33,561 nucleotides of DNA, taken from assembly GCA_020061465.1 (NCBI GenBank), contig JAGUYG010000101.1, positions 1-33,561 of the forward strand, written 5' to 3'. The position numbers were made by a program, and so were the translations under genes. This document shows positions 1 to 7,184 of the stretch, piece after piece. The stretch comes from Ignavibacteriales bacterium (GTDB lineage Bacteria; Bacteroidota; Ignavibacteria; Ignavibacteriales; Ignavibacteriaceae). Every line of letters begins with the position of its first letter. Positions within the stretch are counted from its first letter, which is position 1. A model generated the notes under the pieces. The model was not told the origin of the DNA, did no database searches, and was given only the letters and a program-made list of their open reading frames with translations.

Positions 1-1
1 C

Positions 2-298
2 AATCGACATTATCTCGTCCTGCTTTATCTTAACCCACTGCTCTAACAGCTCGTCCGAGAAAATATTTGCTCTGTGAAGAAAATCGTTATCGGCTTTTAT
101 CGCATCTAAAGCTTCTGAAAGATTTCGCGGCAGAAAATGGATGTGATGTTCCGGATCTTCTTTCAAAAAGTTTCTATCGCACGGTCCAAAGCCTTCTTTT
201 ACCGGATCTATTTTATTTACAACTCCGTCAATACCGGCTTTACCCATGTTAAAAGATTTTACTGCAGCAGTGAACGATCTAACCGATCCTCGGTTTGG
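2..298 (-). pseudogene. glnA: glutamine synthetase (GlnA) C-terminal fragment, 5'-truncated and cut by the left edge
   Basis: The minus strand is open from a stop at 299-301 down to base 1. It encodes a segment matching the C-terminal third of type I glutamine synthetase: AGIDGVVNKIDP, then HIHFLPRNLSEALDAI, then DNDFLHRANIFSDELLEQW, as in the GlnA signature where LPRNL(x)EALDAL precedes the last helices. Similarity starts near KAGIDG (about base 235). Upstream of that there is no GlnA catalytic core, only a short unrelated stretch, a stop codon and a small inverted repeat (arms AACCGA/TCGGTT, 281-295). The enzyme normally makes glutamine from glutamate and ammonia, but this copy lacks the ATP- and metal-binding barrel and cannot be active. 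The 3' end lies outside the window. An assembly join at this point is an alternative explanation. Confidence 0.72.
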
Positions 299-361
299 TT
301 AGTAATATTTTTTATTTCATATCGTTTATTGTTACTTTTCAGAAAAAAATCCGGGGATTAA

Positions 362-1705
362 ATGATCAAAAAATTATTATTAGTCTTCTTAACATCATCT
401 GTTATTTTTTGTCAAACAGATATACGCCATAAAATTTCTCAAATGATAATGATAGGCTTCCCCGGTAAAACTATAAGCGATACAATGTTAATTAATGATC
501 TTCAAATTAGAGGAGTCGGAGGTGTAATTCTTTTTGCAGGTAATATTGAATCTCCTTCTCAGCTTCAACAATTAACATCACGGCTTCAAAGCTTCTCTCA
601 AATCCCGCTTTTTATTTCTATTGACCAGGAGGGCGGAAATGTAGCAAGGCTGCGGGAATCAAACGGATATGTCAATACAAGTACTGCCTATCAGATGGGA
701 ACATTTTATAACAACGAAAACAATACACGAAGCTGGGCTGAATTAATGTCCGGCTGGCTGCAAGATGCGGGAATAAATATTAATCTTGCGCCTGTTGGCG
801 ATGTAAATGTGAATCCTTTAAGTCCGGCGATTGGATTAAAAGAGAGAAGCTTCTCTAAAATTCCGGATTCTGTTTACAATCATTGTTATTGGTTTATTGA
901 TGAATCGCATAAAAAAAATATTAAAAATACTTTAAAGCATTTTCCCGGACACGGAAGTTCGGCTGCCGATTCACACCTTGGCTTTACCGATATTACAAAT
1001 ACGTGGGCTGATTCAGAGCTTGTTCCTTATCAGAAATTATTTCAATCGGGTTATAAAGATTTTGTTATGACCGGACATTTATTCAACGCTAATCTTGATT
1101 CAGTTTATCCGGCTTCCCTTTCGTATAAAATTACTACGGAACTGCTGAGGAATACTTTAGGATTTGAGGGAGTAACAATGACGGATGGAATGTTCATGGG
1201 CGCTATAACAAATAATTATACTTTTGATGAGGCTGTAACTCTTGCAGTAAATGCCGGTAACGATTTGCTTCTTTATACAACAAACACTCTTGGCGGAAAA
1301 TCTCTTGTCGACAGTGTTGTGAATATTATAGTTGATAAAATCAATCAAGGAATCATCACTGAAGATCGAATTGATGAATCATATAACAGAATTATGGAAA
1401 TGAAAAATGTAACCGGAATTTATTTAGCCGATAATAATCTGCCAGGGGATTACCATTTAATCAATTATCCTAATCCGTTTAACGCTTCAACGCAAATTAA
1501 AATTAAAATTCCTGAGTCTGGAAATGTTTCTTTGAAAATTTATAATATAATCGGAGAAGAGAAAGCCGAAATTGCGAACGGTTATTTTAATGCCGGTACT
1601 TATCAATTTTATTTTAATGCCAATGAACTTGCATCCGGTGTATACTTAATAAGAATGAAGGCAGGCGGGAAGTATCTAACGCACAAAATTATTTTGTTGA
1701 GATAA
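362..1705 (+). CDS. secreted GH3 glycosidase (NagZ-like beta-N-acetylhexosaminidase) with T9SS sorting domain
   Basis: A 447-residue protein. Residues 1-17 form a signal peptide ending in ...VIFC before Q18. Residues about 20-350 are a glycoside hydrolase family 3 TIM barrel with the NagZ signatures: IDQEGG at 87-92, KHFPGHG at 192-198, the DSH loop at 203-205 (His is the acid/base in NagZ), and MTDG with D275 in the nucleophile position. NagZ-type enzymes cleave GlcNAc-containing peptidoglycan fragments or related beta-glycosides. Residues about 365-447 are a type IX secretion C-terminal sorting domain (NYPNPFNAST..., then GVYLIRMKAG, ending KIILLR). The protein is therefore predicted to leave the periplasm for the cell surface or medium, whereas ordinary NagZ is cytoplasmic. 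The Shine-Dalgarno site is weak. It stands alone between decayed genes. Substrate not determinable. Confidence 0.9.
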   Translation: MIKKLLLVFLTSSVIFCQTDIRHKISQMIMIGFPGKTISDTMLINDLQIRGVGGVILFAGNIESPSQLQQLTSRLQSFSQIPLFISIDQEGGNVARLRESNGYVNTSTAYQMGTFYNNENNTRSWAELMSGWLQDAGININLAPVGDVNVNPLSPAIGLKERSFSKIPDSVYNHCYWFIDESHKKNIKNTLKHFPGHGSSAADSHLGFTDITNTWADSELVPYQKLFQSGYKDFVMTGHLFNANLDSVYPASLSYKITTELLRNTLGFEGVTMTDGMFMGAITNNYTFDEAVTLAVNAGNDLLLYTTNTLGGKSLVDSVVNIIVDKINQGIITEDRIDESYNRIMEMKNVTGIYLADNNLPGDYHLINYPNPFNASTQIKIKIPESGNVSLKIYNIIGEEKAEIANGYFNAGTYQFYFNANELASGVYLIRMKAGGKYLTHKIILLR

Positions 1706-1793
1706 GGAACGAAAAGTGAAAGTTTAAAAACACTAAGGGCTTTAGCAATTCATATTATCTAAAAATTTTGATTTAACTATTTGTCAAGGGCGC

Positions 1794-1820
1794 TTTACAA
1801 ATAGTTATACTATTTGTAAA
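1794..1820. promoter_or_regulatory. 27-bp perfect palindrome with 12-bp arms, operator-like
   Basis: Arms TTTACAAATAGT and ACTATTTGTAAA flank a 3-base centre. A third half-site, ACTATTTGT, occurs just upstream at about 1776-1784, and a looser one (TTTAGTAAACA) follows near 1830. The AT-rich arms and lack of a T-tract argue for a protein-binding site over a terminator. It lies between the GH3 gene and the TPR remnant, so the gene it once controlled is unclear. Confidence 0.45.
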
Positions 1821-1868
1821 ACAATGTTGACATTTAGTAAACAACAAAATGTGATGGTATATAGAATT

Positions 1869-2117
1869 TTATTCTTTCTCCATCTCTCTGATTCTCTTCT
1901 CCGCATTTTTGTTTTGAGGATTTAGTTGTAATGATTTTTTGTAATTCTCTAAAGCCAGCTTTTTATTGCCTTTGATCATATACGCTTCTCCGAGACTGTC
2001 ATACGTATTCGCAGCATCGGGAAAACATTTTGTGTTGATCAAGAAAACCACTGCTGCTTTATCTATAAAACCAGAGTTTAATAATTGATCCCCGATTCTA
2101 TCAATGAAAGAGGCAGG
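1869..2117 (-). pseudogene. TPR-repeat tail of a lost hydrolase gene
   Basis: The minus-strand frame is open from a stop at 2118-2120 to the stop at 1869. It reads IDRIGDQLLNSGFIDKAA, then FPDAANTYDSLGEAYMIKGN, then ALENYKKSLQLNPQNKNA. These are two tetratricopeptide repeats of the kind found at the C-terminus of many Bacteroidota alpha/beta-hydrolases and beta-lactamase-like esterases. There is no start codon ahead of the homologous segment and no enzyme domain upstream. The only possible start is an internal GTG inside a repeat. I read it as the 3' remnant of a deleted gene. Family assignment of the lost enzyme is inference. Confidence 0.6.
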
Positions 2118-2164
2118 TTAATTAACGAACTTATTAAAGCAAACTTACTTTTCAGCCTATTCTT

Positions 2165-2534
2165 TCAGGCAAGCAATGATTCAGCCGGGATATTAAATTT
2201 TTTGTGAAGGTCTCTTCCAAAGGATCGTTCCGACATCATCTTTGCCGTAAGGTCTCTTTTCCGATTGATTATTTCAGAAGCCCTATTTTTCCCTCCGATA
2301 ACCTCGGCAATATCAGATTGTTTTAAACCGAGCTGCTCCATCCTAAACTTTATTGCCTTTAGGGGGTTTGGCGGGGGTTATTTTGAAATGCTTTTGTTCA
2401 TAAGCTTCTACAAGAGTTACTATTACTTCTAACAAGTCACCGGCTTCAGTATTCGGTTTTGCGTTGAACAGCTTGTCTATTTTTTTTAGTGCAGCTTCGT
2501 AATCTTTTTTGGTTTTAATTGGTTTGATTTTCAT
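2165..2534 (-). pseudogene. higA: HigA-type antitoxin, frameshifted and carrying an 18-bp insert
   Basis: Starts at the ATG at 2532-2534 with GGAGG upstream, directly after the toxin stop, as expected for higBA order. The first frame (2343-2534) gives the HigA N-terminal region: MKIKPIKTKKDYEAALKKID, then LLEVIVTLVEAYEQKHFKI. It ends in a TAG. The helix-turn-helix half continues in another frame: KAIKFRMEQLGLKQSDIAEV, GGKNRASEIINRKRDL, then the tail NIPAESLLA to the TGA at 2165-2167. One missing base in or near the C-runs at about 2365-2377 would restore one frame. Inside the HTH half, SERSFG (encoded by the 19-mer at 2215-2233) is an extra six residues relative to the family's usual run. As read, the antitoxin is broken unless the frameshift is a sequencing error. 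Confidence 0.72.
2215..2233 (-). repeat. 19-bp repeat, copy 1, inside higA
   Basis: Reads TCGGAACGATCCTTTGGAA on the minus strand, identical to the copy in the toxin gene at 2696-2714. Its 18-base core adds SERSFG in frame to HigA. The core is free of stops in all six frames. Confidence 0.75.
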
Positions 2535-2535
2535 A

Positions 2536-2763
2536 TTAAACTTCCTCCGCATTTATTCTATCATATTCTCTATGAGTGCCGACAAATCGTATGTAGACAA
2601 TTCCAAAATAATAATTAATTGCTGTTATCAGCCTATAGTAATTTCCTTTTATGTTAAACACTGCACTATTATTTGCTAAAATGCTTGCTGATCTTTTCCA
2701 AAGGATCGTTCCGAAATGCCTTTTAATATCATCTGGCTTTTCCAAACCAGCCGATACTATAGC
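2536..2763 (-). pseudogene. higB: HigB-type mRNA interferase toxin, N-terminally truncated and carrying an 18-bp insert
   Basis: The open frame runs from a stop at 2764-2766 to the TAA at 2536-2538. It contains the C-terminal two thirds of HigB: EKPDDIKRH, SASILANN, VFNIKGNYYRLITAINY, then YIRFVGTHREYDRIN. HigB toxins of this family are about 95-105 residues. Roughly 30-40 N-terminal residues are missing, and the only in-frame start is TTG at 2745 inside conserved sequence. The family normally reads DIK..(x)RSASIL with no gap. Here FGTILW, encoded by the 19-mer at 2696-2714, interrupts it, and excising 18 bases restores RHLRSASIL. Probably inactive. It pairs with higA immediately downstream. 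Confidence 0.72.
2696..2714 (-). repeat. 19-bp repeat, copy 2, inside higB
   Basis: Identical over 19 bases to 2215-2233. Read here in a different frame (GTILW), again without a stop and without shifting the host frame. Confidence 0.75.
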
Positions 2764-2940
2764 TTAATTAACAAAATAATTTTTAATTATACTTTCATAG
2801 CAAAATTAAAAAAACCAGGTGACCCAAGCTAAATTTATCATTCAAATTATTTTTTTGTTTGCATATCACTAACCAATCTGTTTATTTTATTCGGGGCAGT
2901 TAATTAAAACTACATTTCTAAACAAACAAAAGGAGCAAAA

Positions 2941-3504
2941 ATGATTTCAATAGCTTCGCTCTGGCTTCCGATTCTACTATCAGCCGCGGCTGTTTTTATT
3001 GTGAGTTCCATAATTCACATGTTTCTGGGTTATCATAACTCGGATTTCAAAAAGCTTCCCGATGAGGATCGGGTAATGGATGATCTTCGAAAAGCTAACA
3101 TTCCTCCCGGCGATTATATGTTCCCTTATACAACCGACAGCAAGGAAAGAAATTCACAGGAATTTAAAGATAAAATGAGCAGAGGACCAATGGGTGTTCT
3201 AAGCGTATTTCCCGGCGGCTCGGCAAATATGGGGTCAAGTCTTGCACAGTGGTTTGTTTATTGTGTGATAGTTGGAATATTTGCTGCTTATGTTGCAGGA
3301 CGAGCGTTACCGGCAGGCGCTGATTATCTTGCAGTATTTCGTTTTGCGGGTGTAACTGCTTTTGTTGGATACGGTCTTGCTTTAATGCAAAACAGCATTT
3401 GGTATAAGAAGAGCTGGACTGCAACATTAAAATCAATTTTCGATGGATTGATTTACGCATTAGTTACAGGCGGAATTTTCGGCTGGCTGTGGGTTGCTGC
3501 ATAG
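2941..3504 (+). CDS. conserved hypothetical multi-pass membrane protein
   Basis: A 187-residue protein with an excellent ribosome-binding site (AGGAG seven bases before ATG). Hydrophobic helices lie at about residues 5-28, 102-122, 130-148 and 166-186. Between the first two is a polar segment of about 70 residues containing PDEDRVMDDLRKANIPPGDY and a MFPY motif. This segment is the most conserved-looking part and resembles a family of unnamed membrane proteins found in several phyla. No catalytic motif is visible. It is a single-gene unit, closed by the hairpin at 3524-3560. Function unknown. Confidence 0.8.
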   Translation: MISIASLWLPILLSAAAVFIVSSIIHMFLGYHNSDFKKLPDEDRVMDDLRKANIPPGDYMFPYTTDSKERNSQEFKDKMSRGPMGVLSVFPGGSANMGSSLAQWFVYCVIVGIFAAYVAGRALPAGADYLAVFRFAGVTAFVGYGLALMQNSIWYKKSWTATLKSIFDGLIYALVTGGIFGWLWVAA

Positions 3505-3523
3505 AGTGAAATGGCTTTCGCAT

Positions 3524-3560
3524 AACCTTCGGGGTCTTGAACTTCGCCCCCGGAGGTTTT
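3524..3560 (+). terminator. probable rho-independent terminator of the membrane-protein gene
   Basis: AACCTTCGGGG pairs with CCCCGGAGGTT (10 of 11 positions) around a 13-base loop. It is followed by a short T-stretch and lies just 20 bases after the stop codon. Confidence 0.55.
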
Positions 3561-3869
3561 GCTTAAAAAAAATCTCTGCTCTAAAAAGAATGTGCTGTCC
3601 CCTTTCGTTTACCCGACTATATTAGTCAGGCTGGCTTGTCCATTCGAAACGAAGTGAAGGCGGGGAAGGGGCGACCTGTCTCGGCTTCGCCGAGCCAAGA
3701 CAGAGGGGTGGGTTGATGCTCGTTTATTACAGAAATTAAGTTGACAGTAAAGAAAAAATTAAGCATTAGAATTAACTTCATCTCTGCCTTTAAAAAATGG
3801 TGGAGTACAAATTTAAAAAAGTATCTTTATAATTGACTCAATAAATATTTCACATCTTCAATTAACCCA
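3561..3869. other. intergenic stretch with a GC-rich hairpin repeat
   Basis: Lies between a plus-strand gene and the end of the minus-strand defence cassette. About 3650-3715 is locally GC-rich compared with its surroundings and contains the hairpin CTCGGCTTCGCCGAG between runs rich in GGGG. This composition is typical of dispersed intergenic repeats. No open frame or RNA gene was recognised. Confidence 0.5.
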
Positions 3870-4847
3870 TCATTTTTTTCTAAATTTCCTTGTGCGGTGG
3901 TATTCTAACGACAGTAAAGAGGGCCACAAATAAATTTCTGACGGTTTAAAAATTTCACGGTTATCAAAAGTGATAAGGTGACCCGCAATATTTTCATTGC
4001 TGTGTAATCTTCTGGAAGTTATGATTTTGTATTTATCGGAAACAGAAAGCAATCCTTCATCAAATGTCCAATGGCATAGTTTACACAATGATAATCCGTT
4101 CTGCGGCAAGTCGTTATGCGATTCACTCCATGGTATAATATGAGCGCCGTCAACGACTGTATGTCCATCGGGTGTTCTCATTCTTATGCCGCAAAATGCG
4201 CATCGATGATTATAAGCAGTTACGACTGCTTTACGAAAACCCTGATCCCGTACTTTTTCTTTATAGTCGTCACCGGCTGAAAAAGCTTCCTTTAACTTAT
4301 AGTTTTTTCTAAGCAGCTTAATTGAGTAATCGTAAGAATCAACATTTATTTTACTTTGAATTAATAGCTGTTCTCTTATGCTATCGTCAAAATATTTTTC
4401 TATAATAATCGATCTGAAAAATTTTCGCTGCTCTTTGTTTAGAACCAGATGAAAAAACTCATCGTCAAACTTTGCACCGATTATCAAATCAAGTAAACGG
4501 TAAACAGACGAAATTTCATGCGTTGAGTTAAGTATATCTTCTTTCCCGGGTTTAGGCAGGAGATGCCAAAAGGATTCTTTCCTAAGGTGGAAGAAGGGAT
4601 AGACAATTTTCCCCTTTTTATCAGGCGGCATTACAATGTTCCAATAGAGTGAAAAAGTTTCACCTAATTCAGGGGAAAGCTCTATTAAATTTTCTTTGAT
4701 GGTTCTTTCATCTATTAAATCCAAAACCGACAATAGTAATAATGGTTTATGCGGTGCCCTGTGTTTAGTTACGGCAGGATATCTGCTTCTTCCTTTATCG
4801 GTATGAAGACTGCTAACAGCTTCTATGTAATATTCAACGGTAGGCAT
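3870..4847 (-). CDS. HNH restriction endonuclease with putative sulfur-binding (ScoMcrA SBD-like) N-terminal domain
   Basis: A 325-residue protein. The N-terminal 150 residues carry HRAPHKPLLLLSVLDLI (29-45), a YW pair at 68-69, and YPFFHLRKESFWHL (83-96). This pattern belongs to the DNA sulfur-binding domain of ScoMcrA-like enzymes, which read phosphorothioate-modified DNA. Residues 205-265 are an HNH nuclease: CAFC at 216-219, DGAHIIPW at 233-240 with the catalytic His, N250, and CKLCH at 255-259 binding zinc. Such proteins cleave DNA near the recognised mark. It is the last gene of the five-gene cassette, 4 bases after the SRA-HNH gene. No dnd modification genes are in the window, so the actual ligand may not be phosphorothioate. 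The nuclease call is firm; the SBD call is from motif memory. Confidence 0.83.
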   Translation of the reverse strand: MPTVEYYIEAVSSLHTDKGRSRYPAVTKHRAPHKPLLLLSVLDLIDERTIKENLIELSPELGETFSLYWNIVMPPDKKGKIVYPFFHLRKESFWHLLPKPGKEDILNSTHEISSVYRLLDLIIGAKFDDEFFHLVLNKEQRKFFRSIIIEKYFDDSIREQLLIQSKINVDSYDYSIKLLRKNYKLKEAFSAGDDYKEKVRDQGFRKAVVTAYNHRCAFCGIRMRTPDGHTVVDGAHIIPWSESHNDLPQNGLSLCKLCHWTFDEGLLSVSDKYKIITSRRLHSNENIAGHLITFDNREIFKPSEIYLWPSLLSLEYHRTRKFRKK

Positions 4848-4851
4848 AATT

Positions 4852-5583
4852 TTAAGTAAATATTGGTGGTATTGTAATGATCTTATTCGATTTGGAAATG
4901 TTGCATTTCATACACAGTATGCGCACATTAGCGGCAGTTAACGATGTGCCACCTTTGGAGAACGGCAGATCGTGGTCGTAGTGTAAGTTTTTTATTGAAC
5001 CGCATTTAACGCATCTGCCCTTGTCGCGTGCCCAGACTTCGACTTTAACTTGTGTTGGTATTAAGCGTGTATGCGGCAGCACTATCTCTTTGTTAAGTGC
5101 TTTAAGTTCAACAGGCTGAAGATAAAATTTAAAAACATTTCGTACTCCATTATTTATTATTGTTGCATCAATCAAGCTGAAGAAACCTTTATAACACCAC
5201 ACTCCAGCTTGAATTTTTTCATAAACTTTTACTTTATGCGGATGTTCTACAAGTTTCATTTTATAAGCTTGAGCAGCAGTAAAGAATTTTCCATTTTCTG
5301 TTAGTGAACCACTTGGTGTTATCAACGGTTGATCTGCTTCTTTCGAATTTTCAACCCAGTTGCTATATGCATCATGTCCTTCATAGATAAGTGTGTTAGT
5401 ACTTTCATCCCACTCATCCGTGTAGGGGGCATTTCTTCGAACGGACATAAGAAAGATTGAATAATCGGGTTTGATTTTAAAATTCATTCCCTTTTGGAGA
5501 TTGATTCTTTCGGCGGCAACTAACTCAACATAAGAAATTATGTCGTCGATTTTGAATGTGGGTTTTGGGAAGAAGGATTTCAT
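4852..5583 (-). CDS. HNH endonuclease with SRA/YDG-like N-terminal domain
   Basis: A 243-residue protein. Residues about 45-155 contain LIYEGHDAY (65-73), a DQPL run, LTENGKFF (94-101), VYEKIQAGVWCYKGFFSLID (120-139). This layout matches the SRA-like base-reading domain of ScoMcrA-type and related HNH enzymes; SRA domains flip and read modified cytosines. Residues 180-235 are a clear HNH: CVKC at 191-194, HYDHD at 201-205, N219, CMKCN at 224-228, then a lysine-rich tail. It starts 7 bases after the methyltransferase stop. In this operon it could cut DNA according to cytosine modification state. A target cannot be inferred. Confidence 0.8.
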   Translation of the reverse strand: MKSFFPKPTFKIDDIISYVELVAAERINLQKGMNFKIKPDYSIFLMSVRRNAPYTDEWDESTNTLIYEGHDAYSNWVENSKEADQPLITPSGSLTENGKFFTAAQAYKMKLVEHPHKVKVYEKIQAGVWCYKGFFSLIDATIINNGVRNVFKFYLQPVELKALNKEIVLPHTRLIPTQVKVEVWARDKGRCVKCGSIKNLHYDHDLPFSKGGTSLTAANVRILCMKCNISKSNKIITIPPIFT

Positions 5584-5590
5584 GTTGATT

Positions 5591-6505
5591 TTACGAGTTA
5601 CCCAAATATTTATTATAGACTAATTTACCTTTACCATTAAACCTAAAAGCTGAACCTATAACATACTCCTCAATAATTTCAACGCTAATCCAATTTCTTT
5701 TTAGTTTTTCTGCAATAGATCCGACTACGTTTGAACCTGCAAAAGGATCTAATACTAATTCATTAGGTTTTGTTAAAAATTTGATAAAGAATTCTGGAAT
5801 CTTATCCACAAAGCGAGCTGGGTGAACAGCTAAACCAAATTCTCTACAAGCTTTAATATAGTCATCAGTACTTTTAGTATTAGCTGCAATAATAATATTG
5901 GATGGAATTGATCCACCTTGATCTTTGGACCATTTGCTTGATACTAAATGGCCCGACGGTCTTAGCCCCTGATTGTATCCTTTTCTTAATAGAATCTGCA
6001 TACTTTTTTTGTATGGCTGCAGTACTCTTCTATTATCAGCTTTTGGGTTTTCTGATTTAGACAACCACCAAATAGTATTTACAGCATCTTTCACTCTTAT
6101 TCTTTCAATCGTAACCCATTGAGCCGGGGCAGGCATTTTTGCTGGATTGTACCAATAAAATTCCTGTGCCAAGTTGAATAAATTGTCCTCAACACATAAT
6201 CGAAGCAAAAGCTCAAAATGATATAGGGATCTTGTAGGTATTCCTTCATTCCACGAACCGCCTATATCAAGAACAAAACTTCCTGAAGGTTTCAATATCC
6301 TTCGGATTTCTTTAGCAAAAGGAAGGAACCATTGATAGTATTCATCAGCAGAAACATTACCATAGGATTTTTTTCTTCTTAGAGCAAAAGGCGGTGAAGT
6401 TAAAACTAAATTTACACTATTACTTTTAATTGTTTTTAACAATTCAATTGAGTCAGCACAATATGCTTTCCCATTCTTAGTTTTATAAACTAATTTACCT
6501 TTCAT
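5591..6505 (-). CDS. site-specific N4-cytosine DNA methyltransferase (PvuII-like, beta class)
   Basis: A 304-residue protein. Catalytic motif IV is TSPPFAL at 36-42; an SPP(F/Y) motif is characteristic of N4-cytosine methyltransferases, and the following RRKKSYGN resembles M.PvuII. The AdoMet-binding motif I, LDPFAGSN, is at about 252-259. The order IV then I makes it a beta-class enzyme. It transfers a methyl group to the exocyclic amine of cytosine in a specific site. Its start overlaps the preceding gene by 11 bases, which implies translational coupling. It probably protects host DNA from the two HNH nucleases downstream. The recognition sequence is unknown; similarity to PvuII over the catalytic loop does not establish CAGCTG. 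Confidence 0.9.
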   Translation of the reverse strand: MKGKLVYKTKNGKAYCADSIELLKTIKSNSVNLVLTSPPFALRRKKSYGNVSADEYYQWFLPFAKEIRRILKPSGSFVLDIGGSWNEGIPTRSLYHFELLLRLCVEDNLFNLAQEFYWYNPAKMPAPAQWVTIERIRVKDAVNTIWWLSKSENPKADNRRVLQPYKKSMQILLRKGYNQGLRPSGHLVSSKWSKDQGGSIPSNIIIAANTKSTDDYIKACREFGLAVHPARFVDKIPEFFIKFLTKPNELVLDPFAGSNVVGSIAEKLKRNWISVEIIEEYVIGSAFRFNGKGKLVYNKYLGNS

Positions 6506-7184
6506 CTGTTCGCTGCATAATAATTCCTATTTCCTCTTTAAATTTATCTTTCAATGTATTGTTTGTTAAAAAAAGAAATTTTATATCGTCCATTGAAAGT
6601 GAACTACCACCATGTTCAAATGAGATTCTGTTTTCGTTAACAGAATGTTCAAATATACTTAATATTTTATCAGTTTTGGCTAACTTTCCACTCACTTCAA
6701 TAGCCGAACTTCGTGGAGAAATTTGCCAAAATGAACATGCATCATGAAAGGTTAATTCCCCCAAATTTTGACCCTTAACCTTTTCAATTGCTCTTGAGGA
6801 AAGTAATCTTCTAATTTCATTTTTTATCTCTCTGGCTAAAGTACTTTTTTTTGTAGTAGTTCCCTCTGCAGATCTATATCTAATTATCCTAGCATAATCA
6901 ATTCCTGCTTCGGTTAATTGATATTGCTTTTCACCTACTTTTAAAAGATACCCTCTTTTTCTAATTGGTTTCGAACCCATAATTTCTGCAAATACTCGGT
7001 TTGAATCAGGATGAAGAGATTTTCCCTCATTATCTGTCTGCCCTGCTAAGCCAAATGTTTCCGGAAAAACGTTCCAAGCCTTAACAACCAAATCCTCTGC
7101 ACTAAAAATTCTCTTCCCCTCTTCATCCAATAAAAATGCTGCCACTATCAGTTTTTCAACAACGCTATAATCTTTAGTTTTCAT
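6495..7184 (-). CDS. hypothetical protein of the defence cassette, probable winged-helix N-terminus
   Basis: A 229-residue protein that I do not recognise as a named family. Residues 1-105 have the helix pattern of a winged-helix domain: VEKLIVAAFLLDEEGKRIFS, then a stretch rich in Phe/Trp, then GYLLKVGEKQYQLTEAGIDY, which looks like a wing strand followed by an LTxxG helix. Residues about 125-229 are mixed alpha/beta and include a WQISPRSSAIEV segment and a hydrophobic LKFLFL-like strand. It begins at an ATG that shares a base with the ATPase stop (TAATG) and overlaps the methyltransferase start, so it is translated with them. A role as the DNA-binding or specificity subunit linking the ATPase to the methyltransferase is inference. 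Confidence 0.7.
   Translation of the reverse strand: MKTKDYSVVEKLIVAAFLLDEEGKRIFSAEDLVVKAWNVFPETFGLAGQTDNEGKSLHPDSNRVFAEIMGSKPIRKRGYLLKVGEKQYQLTEAGIDYARIIRYRSAEGTTTKKSTLAREIKNEIRRLLSSRAIEKVKGQNLGELTFHDACSFWQISPRSSAIEVSGKLAKTDKILSIFEHSVNENRISFEHGGSSLSMDDIKFLFLTNNTLKDKFKEEIGIIMQRTDER

Noticed and set aside
2343-2380. Programmed -1 ribosomal frameshift in higA
   Set aside because: No slippery heptamer of the X-XXY-YYZ type fits the zero frame at the C-runs, and the toxin gene is also damaged, so mutation or sequencing error is more likely.
3640-3720. tRNA or structured RNA gene in the GC-rich patch
   Set aside because: There is a simple hairpin but no cloverleaf, anticodon arm or T-loop consensus.
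3870-4847. DNA phosphorothioation (Dnd) system
   Set aside because: The nuclease has an SBD-like domain, but no dndA-E or ssp gene is visible in the window, so the modification half cannot be claimed.
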